A stretch of DNA of 64,000 nt. It comes from Rheum nobile (Eukaryota > Streptophyta > Magnoliopsida > Caryophyllales > Polygonaceae). The position numbers and the translations under genes were made by a program. Positions within the stretch are counted from its first letter, which is position 1. Every line of letters begins with the position of its first letter. The stretch lies in assembly GCA_027886185.1 (NCBI GenBank), contig WOAB01000127.1, positions 1 to 64,000 of the forward strand. The letters are read 5' to 3'. Shown in pieces: positions 1 to 10,908 of the stretch. The notes below the pieces were generated by a model. The model made no database searches and was not told the origin of the DNA. It saw only the letters and a list, made by a program, of their open reading frames with translations.

Positions 1-385
1 GGGAACATTTCTCATACCCTAGCTGAATCTATCTCAATGCGACATGGCATTCGGACTGGATCCAGCGGGATCTCAATTATTGAGATCGAAGGCGATAACT
101 TTTGCTTGATCAATGCCTTACATGGAAAATGGGACTGGCCGTGGGAAATAGAGCTTGTTTATGTCAGATATTCTACTTGATCTGCGACATTCTCATCATG
201 TCGCATCTCCCCTATTCCGGAAATTAATACTATGGCTGACTTATATCAAATCTGTACCACATATCAATTTTACAAGATAGTGCAATCATTTCAGATCTTT
301 ATGATCTCATCCGTCAAGATGCTCTAGGGCGGCCACTTCGAGATAGAAGAGCCCCCCTAATGTATTCTTCCTAATAAAAAATTAG
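1..385 (+). pseudogene. 3' end of an L1-type LINE (RNase H domain), left arm
   Basis: Mirror of 13890-14276. The conceptual product belongs to the plant LINE-type RNase H domain, with the segment around E-G-D-N and I-N-A-L-H visible near 85-130. The reading frame breaks at one-base changes: an extra T in the GTTATG block near 160, a lost A in CGACAATTC near 190, and a changed CTCCCACATATT block near 210. The right-arm copy keeps it open. An AATAAAAAATTAGG tail near 370 marks the 3' end. The 5' part lies outside the window. Confidence 0.75.
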
Positions 386-1388
386 GAATTTGCTTATGTT
401 ATAAAATGAAAATATAAAGAACAAAGAAATTAATTCTAGTTATTCTGGTTCGATTTGGGTTTAAACCGAAAATTGTGGTTCAGTTCTGTCATAATCAAAC
501 CATCTATACCTATGTTCTATATACATATACTAAAGCCTTAATTATCTCTCATATGTGTCATTTGTGAGCTATGCCACATAAGCAATATCAAAGTACAATT
601 ACAATTTTATCCTTCCATAATTTTGATATTTACTATTCTGCTTCTTATCTACTTATTTTTTTACCTAATATAACTTACTTAATTATATGGATAGTATCAT
701 CCCAAGATTATTTTATATTTTTTGCCTTATTAGTTTCTTCTTATTTTAAATAGAATTATTTATAATATACTCTTACCTTATTAGTTACTTACTTCTTTTA
801 GTTTTAATACTTAAATTTATAAATTGGTAACCTATAATTGAACATAATTGGTAATATATGATTCATGATGCAAAAGTGGTAATATATATTAAGATATTTA
901 AATAATTATGTGATATAATTTAACCATTTTTCCCTTTATTAATTATACATATTACCATTCCTCCTAACTTAAATCTAAACTTATATATTTCCTTATTTGG
1001 TTATTTCTATGAAATTCCTAATTTATTTTTCATTTTTATATACATATCCGCATATATATTTTTTTCAATTATATCCTACAAAACCTTATCATCTTATGTG
1101 TCAAAAATTAAGCTTATAATTTTGTCATATTAGTTTTCGTAATATTTAATAACATGTTTAATATTTCAAGTTTTATTAATCAGGCTTTGCAGGCACGAAG
1201 ACATATGCTAGTTTTGGTCTATTTTTCAAGTTTACATCTTCTCAAAATCCGGTCTGATTTTTCCGGTTCGGTTCCGCTTAAGTTCTGAAGCAAGAAGTAA
1301 AAAACGAAAGTAGCAATCTCAGGCCCAATCGAATGCTGTACAAAGCCCAGCCCATAAAACGTTTGTAATTCTAAGTAGCAATCTCCAC
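386..1388. other. AT-rich spacer in left arm, no gene seen
   Basis: About 1 kb of AT-rich sequence between the LINE remnant and the TMEM18 copy. Short open frames here (e.g. 571-753) are low-complexity and are not conserved between arms. The part just before 1489 would be promoter and 5' UTR of the TMEM18-like copy. The mirror region in the right arm is about 12866-13884. Confidence 0.6.
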
Positions 1389-1488
1389 GAGAGTGGTAGA
1401 ATTTGCAGAGCGCAGATCCAGGATTCAGATCAGTTTTCGCGCACACACTGTAATTCCAAGATTTGCAGTTCTCTCGGGGTACAGAGAG

Positions 1489-3328
1489 ATGGATGAGCTG
1501 AAATCGGCTATGGAGGATCACATGGATCAAATGGCGGATCTGGTGCAGAAATTGAGTTCGGAGCTCCGCGGGAATCCGACCTGCTTACGACAACCTCATG
1601 GGTTTCGTCCACGCCATTGATTGGAAGGTGCCCTTCTTTTTGTCTCTCTTTATTTCCTTGGATCTGTGTTGTGCTTATTTCACGCTATGCTTTTATTACG
1701 TCTGTTATGGCTGCTTCTTCGATTGTATTTTGTATAGGGTTTTAGCAACTATTGACGTTGAAATTTTTTTATTTCGTTGTGATCCTAGTTATTATTTTGA
1801 AACATTCGGGTTGCTCAAGTTCTATCTGGATATACTTTTGGATTCATTTTGCGTTGAAATTGCTATATTCAACTGTGTACGGATAGTTAGAAGTCATGTA
1901 CCTGTTCTATTCTCTGCAAGGTTAACAAAAAACATGATCTTGATTCTTGCCCCCCAGAAAAAAATTGCTAATTATTCGGAGCTGAATTTAGTTTTGTTAT
2001 CTGCAAAAGGCTTCAGGTTGTGATTGGGAATTTTGGGATTTACAGATTACTGACAATCTAAAGCTAGGTTTCATAATTGATTTTTTTTAAACCTGGGAAA
2101 CGGCCATGTTTCCCAGCTAAAACTGGCATTCACTGGGTGTACCATAATATCTTTCTTTTCAGAAAACTTGTCATGAGTAAAATTGATGAAAATGTTGCAA
2201 TTACCTTTAGGGCTAGGTGTACCGATAAAGGTGCCTTCATCACAGTGTTGCTGATCCTGTTGTTATCCCTATTAGCTCCCTAATAAATTTGCTTCTTTCA
2301 ACTATTTGTCTGTGAAGTTGTAAGTACTTCAGCCTTCAGGTATCCTCCGTGTATTATCTTGAAATTGGAGTGACATCTCCATGTTCTTTGTTCTGCAGGA
2401 ACCTTTTCTGATGGCTTAATAGGCTTCCACATTCTGCTGTTACTGATGACAATACTCTCAAGGAGGCATTTCAACTTCCAAATGTGTTTGTTCCTTCTGT
2501 CATGTAAGTTTTCTACTATGTATATTGTCATCCTTCTGCTTAAGTTTATGAATTCCTGCTGCTATATTCTTGTTGACTTGTTTGAGCTTTGTGAAGAATG
2601 TACAGTGCTCTTATATGATTGTATTTTTGACAAGTGTTCAGTTCTAGGGTTTGTTTAGATCAGCTTCATTAAGAGAGATATAGGCTAGTGTTAAACATTT
2701 GGATTAAATGAAGCTGAGCTAACTGATGCAGTCACCAATTTCCTCTTCCCTTCAATCTAGACCAGCAATAAGTATTAACTTAAAAGATTCAGCCTCTATA
2801 ATTTGTCAAATAACACCTTCTCATTTTTTTAAATATTTGTGGGGTGCTTTGTTGGATTGTGTGTGTTTTTCATTCGTATCCAGTTGTGCCTTGGTGCACA
2901 TGTATGCATGGTCTTCCATTCTTCAACATATGAGTTTTGCACCTGTTAAGATTTTCATTATGATGAATTATAATACTAGCTCATATAATGTAGTGTCGTG
3001 TGTATCTTGCTGAAGGCTCAACAGATTCTTAGGCGAGCATTGAAAATCTTTGCAACCTCAGAACTACTTTGACTCACAAGGTGTCTTCCTCTCAACACTT
3101 TTGGTCCGGCCCCTCTTCTTATTATCTCGATGATAATCTTGGTGAGTGGCGCCTGAAGTCCTTAATATAATTGATACCCAGAATCTTAAATATGAAGAGC
3201 TCACTTGTGGCTTTCAATACATTACCTGCAGATCAACACACTCTTTTCATTGTGTACTCTAATCGTGCGGTGGAAAAGGGCTGAACTCAGACACCGGGGC
3301 ACGGCTTTCTCACAAGAAGGAAGAGTAA
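1489..3328 (+). pseudogene. TMEM18-like gene copy, left arm, frameshifted in every exon
   Basis: Four exons match the intact right-arm gene: 1489-1627, 2399-2503, 2994-3141 and 3232-3328, with GT/AG borders still visible. Their lengths are 139, 105, 148 and 97, against 141, 106, 149 and 96 in the right arm, so every exon has a length change. Seen directly: two bases lost in the CTCCGGACGGG block near 1565, one G lost from GATGGGCTT near 2412, a loss in TGTCAAGTG near 2998, and one G gained in CACCGGGCA near 3297. Substitutions are few. Either a recently dead duplicate or an unpolished false copy; I favour the second. Confidence 0.85.
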
Positions 3329-3679
3329 TATTTCCATACCCCAGAAGAATTTGGTTCTCCACACACTACTACAAAGTACAAACCAAGGAATCTGCGCACG
3401 AATGACCAAGTGAAACCTTGGTTCATAATTTTGGAGGTTTGAGTTGCCACGATCAGGCCAATGTGGGAACCATTTTGAGCTCCTTGCTTGGGTAAACTTA
3501 CTGAAACAAAACTTGTACTATTTGTTTCTTACTTTTTATTTATTAGTGTCCCCAACCATATGACTAGGCGGATTCAGAGGTTAGACATAGCATAGCTGAG
3601 GCTTGAGAGCACAAAGTTGCTGACGTTGTCCAATTTTGCCTACTGTATTCAGTCGTTTGTCATATTGGCACTATACTCT

Positions 3680-3934
3680 GTATGGGGGCCACTCTTGGTT
3701 GGCCCACTGGTCCACCCCTGCTTAGCCTTCTTTCGGCCCAGGCACAGGACCAGCCTACTTTGGGCTCAACCACCCACCTAACAGGCCTGCATGCCACACA
3801 CACCAACTTGATTCATGGCCCCTCCGCATTTAAGGAGGCCTCTCCATGCAGGTTGTTGGAGGCGGGATTTGAATCCACAACCTCCTTTAACAAGTGGCAT
3901 TTGTCCCATTTGCTAACCAATTAAGCTATACCCC
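3680..3934 (-). mobile_element. tRNA-derived SINE-like repeat, left arm
   Basis: On the minus strand this begins with a tRNA-like head. A box A match (TAGCTTAATTGG) is at 3917-3928 and a box B match (GGATTCAAATCC) is at 3865-3876. About 180 bp of non-tRNA body follows, down to about 3680. Spacing of the boxes suits an internal RNA polymerase III promoter. Mirror copy at 10300-10553. Confidence 0.6.
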
Positions 3935-4091
3935 TAACATACTCCTTTCAATTAAGCATACTGTATGGAAATTTGACACCAAATAGGCAAATATCCTCAG
4001 GACTAGGAATCTAATATCTATATCTATTTATATCTATATATATTAAAGAAGATGATTAAATTTTACGTATTGGCAACCAAGTTCAATTCAC

Positions 4092-4735
4092 TCAACGGAG
4101 GACCGAGGTGAGGCCCAGTGGGGCTACAGCCCCCATTGGAATTTTAAAAAAACAATTAATTTTTTTTTCTTGATTTTTTGGCTATTTTCAGACTTTTAAA
4201 ATTTTTTTCTTAAAATTTTTTCTGTAAAAATTTTCAAAATATATATATTTTCCAATTTTTAAATATAATTTTTTTATAGGATTTGTTATGCATAATCTTA
4301 AAAAAATACAAATGAAACATAACTTAGCTAAATTTGCACACAATTATTCAATAAAAATGGTAATACTTTCTCTATATATATCCTTCTTTGTGTTAATTTT
4401 TTTTTCTAAATTTAGGGTTTATAGATTTGTAAATTTTAAAATCAATTTTTATACAAATTTGTTGAAATTACACATTGAAAAGTAGTAAGTAATGATGAAA
4501 TTTATTTAGATTGTGTAATTTTTTTTATCAATTTTAAATTTTTTTTTTTGGGGGTTCGAATATAGTATTTGTTATTTGAAATTAGGGTTGTCTATGGAAG
4601 GTAGACATTAGACTAAATAGATGATAGAGTTTGAAATTAAGGGTTTTATTTAAAATAAACGGTACATTTTTTCTCTTCGAATTTTGTCTTCGAAATTTTA
4701 GCCCCCACTGGACTAAAATCCCGCGTCCACGCCCT
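4092..4735. mobile_element. hAT-like non-autonomous DNA transposon, left arm
   Basis: AT-rich 644-bp element flanked by near-identical 8-bp duplications, CAATTCAC (4084-4091) and GAATTCAC (4736-4743). Both ends carry the block CCAGTGGGG with GGGGCTACAGCCCCC-type sequence next to it, in inverted orientation. The same end block occurs in the 19965-20890 element, which carries a hAT transposase fragment. The 8-bp duplication and the CGTGGACGCGG-like end support hAT. The open frames inside are low-complexity and not genes. Confidence 0.6.
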
Positions 4736-5502
4736 GAATTCACCTATGTATCGGCCTTTAAAATATATCACATTATTTGACTTTTAAGAAAACGTTAGAG
4801 CATTAGGTACTACTTTAATTATCTTTATCAATTAATTAATCGGTTTTTTTCCATGTTAAAACAGAAAAATCTACGTTTATACTTTTTCAGGTTAATATCA
4901 AAATTTAAATAAAATATCTTTTACGATCATATTCAAAGTTTCCCACTTCTAACATATCTGTTTGTGTTAATATTCAAATTTTTTTCCCCCAATTTACGGT
5001 TGAGATGTGTAATATATATGTAGATTAGTATGCACTTTTGATAATTTGATTTAGTTTGTTCAAACTGATTTATGATGGATATTCATGTTTCCATACTTCA
5101 TCCGTCCTGCCTTTCATATCAATTTAGCCAAATATGTTTCTTGGATATAAAATAAGATAATATCTAACAATATAACTGACCACAGTCTATAAATAATTCT
5201 AACTCGGGTCCATTTTACTTATGTAGGAATTCTAAACGTAATTGTTTCCTAACTTATTACCTTGAAACTTTAAGATTATTTCATTTAAAAAAAAACTGTA
5301 CCTTTTCCCATCTTTATTAGAGATTTTGAATAAATTTCCATGATCTTACCACTATATCTAAAACTTGAAGATCAAATGCTATCAACCTTTATATTATGAT
5401 TTCCACTTTTGTCCATTCTATATATTATATCTATGCATATACAAAAGAAGAAACCTCTTCACATACATTTTTTATTATTTTTTGCAGCCATATATTTTTG
5501 TA

Positions 5503-5520
5503 TATATATATATATATATA
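5503..5520. repeat. (TA)n microsatellite, left arm
   Basis: About nine TA units, mirrored at about 8703-8722 in the right arm with a slightly different length. Confidence 0.8.
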
Positions 5521-5643
5521 CATTAATCTCATTTTTCACATGGGGACACCCATTTTTACGTGATCTTTTCCTAAATACTATATGATTGTAATAATCTTCT
5601 CATTTCTAAGAGGTTAAGAAAATCATATTATGCTTTTTGAAAA

Positions 5644-6000
5644 GGATCATGTAAGAATGAGCGTCTATATAAGAAATTAGAATAATGTATATACAAATCT
5701 GACAAAAAATTATGGATATAAAGACAAAAATGATGTACTTTAGAAACCACATGCACATACAAGCAAAAACATTTGCACTTTCAAATGTGCACAAAGTCAC
5801 GCACATATAGTTAAAAACTTAAATACATATAAGCAAAAACATGTGCACATTCTAAAGTGTATATTTTTTTCCATGTGTGTGCATGCTTTTCGAAAGTACA
5901 TAGGTTTAAAAATGCATAATGTATTATGTATGTGCTTATATTTTTGTCCGTATGTGCATTATTCTCATTTCTCGCCTGGGCGCCCATTGTCATCAGATCC
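5644..6000. mobile_element. Fold-back MITE with long terminal inverted repeats, left arm
   Basis: The left end (GGATCATGTAAGAATGAGCG) matches the reverse complement of the right end (GGATCTGATGACAATGGGCG). The similarity continues inward for about 60 bp through AGAAATTAGAATAATG / AGAAATGAGAATAATG and ACAAAAA. Repeated GCAAAAACATNTGCAC blocks lie inside. A third, inverted copy of the end sequence lies at about 5497-5570, suggesting a nested or truncated relative. Family not identified; target duplication not resolved. Confidence 0.6.
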
Positions 6001-6104
6001 AAACTCGTATCTTTATATTTTAATATCACTTATTAACCCGTCTAAAATGTACTTCTAAAAGTAATTTATTTGTAATAATAAAAGGTCGAGTTTGGTTTAA
6101 CTTA

Positions 6105-6250
6105 GGTCTTGTTCGGTAAAGTGTAAGTGGAGAAATTGCTTCCACTTTCACTCTTATTTTACTTATCCTTGGAGGATGAGGGTAACAAAATGGCTTTCAC
6201 TCCCAATTTCATCTCCCTTACCACAAAAAATGAGCTAGCCAAACACACCC
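6105..6250. mobile_element. Tourist-like (PIF/Harbinger) MITE, left arm
   Basis: 146-bp element flanked by TTA target duplications (6102-6104 and 6251-6253). Ends GGTCTTGTTCGG and GGGTGTGTTTGG (as reverse complement) form an imperfect terminal inverted repeat of the type typical for plant Tourist elements. No coding sequence. Mirror copy at 7970-8116. Confidence 0.7.
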
Positions 6251-6592
6251 TTAATATGTGAAGTTATAAAATACAAATAGATTTTAGATTCACTTCTCTA
6301 GATATACAAATCGCTCAAAAGAAATTATTAGCATACAGATCTAAATAACAATCAAACCATATAAATAAACAACATTGCATGGAACAAAAAAAACATTGCA
6401 ACCATATTTAATTAGAATGATTATAAATATCCGTCTTCTATAGATTCCACCGGCCTAACAACGTTGCTTTAATATATAATGTATATACTCTTTTATTGTT
6501 ATGTATTTAAATGTTTGTTGTTAATTTTTAGAATGTTTTACTCGATCAATAGAGGAGAAGTATGTAACTTTCCTTTTTAGTTAAGTATGTAA

Positions 6593-6940
6593 ATGAACGA
6601 GTGTTGCTTGGATCTTGACATCTCCCACTTCCAGGTTGAATCAGATTGTGCATCACTGGTTTCAAAATTGCAACGGCGGAGCTCACTTAAAGGCCCCTTA
6701 AATGTACTGATCTCTCACATTTTGCAACCGAGCTCAACTTTTGCGCAGCGCTCCTGGTCTCACACAAGAAGAACTGGAAATTTGGTTGCCCACTTACTTA
6801 GCTCAAATTAGACCTTCAGTTGATAATGTTGTCTGCTTTCCTTGTACTTTCCTTTAGCCCTCCAAGACTTATTGTTATCTGACTCTTGCTCTATTACTTT
6901 AGTATCTGTTTTCCGCTCAAAAAGAAAAGAAAAAAGAGGA
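6593..6940 (+). pseudogene. LINE RNase H 3' fragment, left arm
   Basis: The open frame 6593-6811 gives a 72-residue piece of a plant LINE RNase H domain (F-Q-V-E-S-D-C followed by A-S-L-V, and G-N-L-V-A-H near the end). The frame ends early because of an extra T in CCCACTACTTAGC near 6790. An A-rich tail (AAAAAGAAAAGAAAAAAG, near 6920-6937) marks the 3' end. Strongly 5'-truncated LINE. Confidence 0.65.
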
Positions 6941-7077
6941 GTACAATGATCTTGCAACATAAAATACTTTTAAACACTCAGTTTTTATGTCACAATTTTT
7001 TAACACGATTACTTTTCGGCGCATAGGCATTTTGCCGGTTTGGCGCATAGGCTCGCACGTAGCGTGAGGGTACAAAC

Positions 7078-7140
7078 CACACGTAACGTGTGAAATTGTC
7101 CCACACGTAACGTGTGGAGCACTGTCACACGTAACGTGTG
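7078..7140. repeat. Palindrome centre: three copies of CACACGTAACGTGTG
   Basis: Three identical 15-mers, each self-complementary apart from the central base, lie at 7078-7092, 7102-7116 and 7126-7140. Nine-base spacers (7093-7101 and 7117-7125) separate them. The middle copy is centred exactly on the symmetry axis of the 14 kb palindrome (7109). The two spacers are only partly complementary. Flanking segments (about 7017-7077 and 7141-7200) are also arm sequence, containing CGCATAGG and GCACGT blocks. Each 15-mer contains ACGT cores like plant G-box elements, but no function is shown. Confidence 0.9.
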
Positions 7141-7277
7141 GTTTGTACCCTCACGTTACGTGCGAGCCTATGCGCCAAACGGCAAAATGCCTATGCGCCG
7201 AAAAGTAATCGTGTTAAAAAATTGTGACCATAAAAACTGAGTGTTTAAAAGTATTTTATGTTGCAAGATCATTGTAC

Positions 7278-7626
7278 TCCTCTTTTTCTTTTCTTTTTGA
7301 GCGGAAAACAGATACTAAAGTTAATTAGAGCAAGAGTCAGATAACAATAAGTCTTGGAGGGCTAAAGGAAAAGTACAAGGAAAGCAGACAACATTATCAA
7401 CTGAAGGTCTAATTTGAGCTAAGTAGTGGGCAACCAAATTTCCAGTTCTTCTTGTGTGAGACCAGGAGCGCTGCGCAAAAGTTGAGCTCGGTTGCAAAAT
7501 GTGAGAGATCAGTACATTTAAGGGGCCTTTAAGTGAGCTCCGCCGTTGCAATTTTGAAACCAGTGATGCACAATCTGATTCAACCTGGAAGTGGGAGATG
7601 TCAAGATCCAAGCAACACTCGTTCAT
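7278..7626 (-). pseudogene. LINE RNase H 3' fragment, right arm
   Basis: Mirror of 6593-6940. The frame is open for 101 residues (7321-7626), passing the point where the left copy is shifted. It contains the V-E-S-D-C block and the V-A-H-Y-L-A block of LINE-type RNase H domains. It is a 5'-truncated retrotransposon end, not a host gene. Confidence 0.65.
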
Positions 7627-7969
7627 TTACATACTTAACTAAAAAGGAAAGTTACATACTTCTCCTCTATTGATCGAGTAAAACATTCTAAAAATTAACA
7701 AACAAACATTTAAATACATAACAATAAAAGAGTATATACATTATATATTAAAGCAACGTTGTTAGGCCGGTGGAATATATAGAAGACGGATATTTATAAT
7801 CATTCTAATTAAATATGGTTGCAATGTTTTTTTTGTTCCATGCAATGTTGTTTATTTATATGGTTTGATTGTTATTTAGATCTGTATGCTAATAATTTCT
7901 TTTGAGCGATTTGTATATCTAGAGAAGTGAATCTAAAATCTATTTGATTTTTATAACTTCACATATTAA

Positions 7970-8116
7970 GGGTGTGTTTGGCTAGCTCATTTTTTGTGGT
8001 AAGGGAGATGAAATTGGGAGTGAAAGCCATTTTGTTTACCCTCATCCTCCAAGGATAAGTAAAATAAGAGTGAAAGTGGAAGCAATTTCTCCACTTACAC
8101 TTTACCGAACAAGACC
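7970..8116. mobile_element. Tourist-like MITE, right arm
   Basis: Mirror of 6105-6250, with TAA duplications at 7967-7969 and 8117-8119 (TTA on the other strand). Confidence 0.7.
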
Positions 8117-8220
8117 TAAGTTAAACAAACTCGACCTTTTATTTATTACAAATAAATTACTTTTAGAAGTACATTTTAGACGGGTTAATAAGTGATATTA
8201 AAATATAAAGATACGAGTTT

Positions 8221-8577
8221 GGATCTGATGACAATGGGCGCCCAGGCGAGAAATGAGAATAATGCACATACGGACAAAAATATAAGCACATACATAATAC
8301 ATTATGCATTTTTAAACCTATGTACTTTCGAAAAGCATGCACACACATGGAAAAACATATACACTTTAGAATGTGCACATGTTTTTGCTTATATGTATTT
8401 AAGTTTTTAACTATATGTGCGTGACTTTGTGCACATTTGAAAGTGCAAATGTTTTTGCTTGTATGTGCATGTGTTTCTAAAGTACATAATTTTTTGTCTT
8501 TATATCCATAATTTTTTGTCAGATTTGTATATACATTATTCTAATTTCTTATATAGACGCTCATTCTTACATGATCC
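8221..8577. mobile_element. Fold-back MITE, right arm
   Basis: Mirror of 5644-6000 with the same long inverted ends (GGATCTGATGACAATGGG at 8221; complement of GGATCATGTAAG ending at 8577). Confidence 0.6.
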
Positions 8578-9495
8578 TTTTCAAAAAGCATAATATGATT
8601 TTCTTAACCTCTTAGAATATGAGAAGATTATTACAATCATATAGTATTTAGGAAAAAGATCACGTAAAAATGGGTGTCCCCATGTGAAAAATGAGATTAA
8701 TGTATATATATATATATATATATACAAAAATATATGGCTGCAAAAAATTAATAAAAAATGTATGTGAAGAGGTTTCTTCTTTTGTATATGCATAGATATA
8801 ATATATAGAATGGACAAAAGTGGAAATCATAATATAAAGGTTGATAGCATTTGATCTTCAAGTTTTAGATATAGTGGTAAGATCATGGAAAATTTATTCA
8901 AAATCTCTAATAAAAGATGGGAAAAGGTACAGTTTTTTTTTAAATGAAATAATCTTAAAGTTTCAAGGTAATAAGTTAGGAAACAATTACGTTTAGAAAT
9001 TCCTACATAAGTAAAATGGACCGAGTTAGAATTATTTATAGACTGTGGTCAGTTATATTGTTAGATATTATCTTATTTTATATCCAAGAAACATATTTGG
9101 CTAAATTGATTATGAAAGGCAGGACGGATGAAGTATGGAAACATGAATATCCATCATAAATCAGTTTGAACAAACTAAATCAAATTATCAAAAGTGCATA
9201 CTAATCTACATATATATTACACATCTCAACCGTAAATTGGGGGAAAAAAATTTGAATATTAACACAAACAGATATGTTTAGAAGTGGGAAACTTTGAATA
9301 TGATCGTAAAAGATATTTTATTTAAATTTTGATATTAACCTGAAAAAGTATAAACGTAGATTTTTCTGTTTTAACATGGAAAAAAACCGATTAATTAATT
9401 GATTAAAGATAATTAAAGTAGTACCTAATGCTCTAACGTTTTCTTAAAAGTCAAATAATGTGATATATTTTAAAGGCCGATACATAGGTGAATTC

Positions 9496-10142
9496 AGGGG
9501 TGGACGCGGGATTTTAGTCCAGTGGGGGCTAAAATTTCGAAGACAAAATTCGAAGAGAAAAAATGTACCGTTTATTTTAAATAAAACCTTAATTTCAAAC
9601 TCTATCATCTATTTAAGTCTAATGTCTACCTTACATAGACAACCCTAATTTCAAATAACAAATACTATATTCGAACCCCCAAAAAAAAAAATTTAAAATT
9701 GATAAAAAAAAATTACACAATCTAAAATAAATTTCATCATTACTTACTACTTTCAATGTGTAATTTCAACAAATTTGTATAAAAATTGATTTTAAAATTT
9801 ACAAATCTATAAACCCTAAATTTAGAAAAAAAAATTAACACAAAGAAGGATATATATAGAGAAAGTATTACATTTTTATTGAATAATTTGTGTGCAAATT
9901 TAGATAAGTTATGTTTCATTTGTATTTTTTTAAGATTATGCATAACAAATCCTATAAAAAAATTATATTTAAAAAATTGGAAAATATATATTATTTTGAA
10001 AATTTTTACAGAAAAAATTTTAAGAAAAAAATTTAAAAAGTCTGAAAATAGCCAAAAAATCAAGAAAAAAAAAATTAATTGTTTTTTAAAATTCCAATGG
10101 GGGCTGTAGCCCCCACTGGGCCTCACCTCGGTCCTCCGTTGA
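9496..10142. mobile_element. hAT-like non-autonomous element, right arm
   Basis: Mirror of 4092-4735. It is flanked by GTGAATTC (9488-9495) and GTGAATTG (10143-10150). The end CGTGG/TGGACGCGGG and the inner GTGGGGGCT block are conserved between arms. Confidence 0.6.
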
Positions 10143-10299
10143 GTGAATTGAACTTGGTGCCAATACGTAAAATTTAATCATCTTCTTTAATATATATAGA
10201 TATAAATAGATATAGATATTAGATTCCTAGTCCTGAGGATATTTGCCTATTTGGTGTCAAATTTCCATACAGTATGCTTAATTGAAAAGGAGTATGTTA

Positions 10300-10553
10300 G
10301 GGGTATAGCTTAATTGGTTAGCAAATGGGACAAATGCCACTTGTTAAAGGGAGGTTGTGGATTCAAATCCCGCCTCCAACAACCTGCATGGAGAGGCCTC
10401 CTTAAATGCGGAGGGGCCATGAATCAAGTTGGTGTGTGTGGCATGCAGGCCTGTTAGGTGGGTGGTTGAGCCCAAAGTAGGCTGGTCCTGTGCCTGGGCC
10501 GAAAGAAGGCTAAGCAGGGGTGGACCAGTGGGCCAACCAAGAGTGGCCCCCTA
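10300..10553 (+). mobile_element. tRNA-derived SINE-like repeat, right arm
   Basis: tRNA-like head with box A TAGCTTAATTGG at 10306-10317 and box B GGATTCAAATCC at 10359-10370, then a body ending near GGCCCCCTAA at about 10553. Short GAGTAT-like words lie on both sides (about 10289 and 10556), possibly a target duplication. It is unlikely to be a functional tRNA: the anticodon region is not clean and no matching 3' acceptor strand is seen. Confidence 0.6.
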
Positions 10554-10908
10554 ACAGAGTATAGTGCCAATATGACAAACGACTGAATACAGTAGGCAAA
10601 ATTGGACAACGTCAGCAACTTTGTGCTCTCAAGCCTCAGCTATGCTATTGCTAACCTCTGAATCCGCCTAGTCATATGGTTGGGGACACTAATAAAATAA
10701 AAAGTAAGAAACAAATAGTACAAGTTTTGTTTCAGTAAAGTTTACCCAAGCAAGGAGCTCAAAATGGTTCCCACATTGGCCTGATCGTGGCAACTCAAAC
10801 CTCCAAAATTATGAACCAAGGTTTCACTTGGTCATTCGTGCGCAGATTCCTTGGTTTGTACTTTGTAGTAGTGTGTGGAGAACCAAATTCTTCTGGGGTA
10901 TGGAACTA

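Larger units (their letters stand above)
1..7092 (+). repeat. Left arm of a giant inverted repeat (palindrome)
   Basis: The sequence from position 1 to about 7092 reappears as reverse complement from 14276 back to about 7126. Checked anchor points: base 1 pairs with 14276, 7017 with 7200, and 7078 with 7140. The right arm is about 60 bp longer, so the left arm has a net excess of small deletions. Differences seen are mostly single-base indels in short homopolymers plus scattered substitutions. The window starts inside this arm, so its outer end is not visible. It could be a natural inverted duplication or a fold-back read assembled as sequence. Confidence 0.95.

Noticed and set aside
10300..10372. 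Functional tRNA gene
   Set aside because: Boxes A and B are present, but no clean anticodon arm or matching acceptor stem; the longer conserved body fits a SINE-like repeat.
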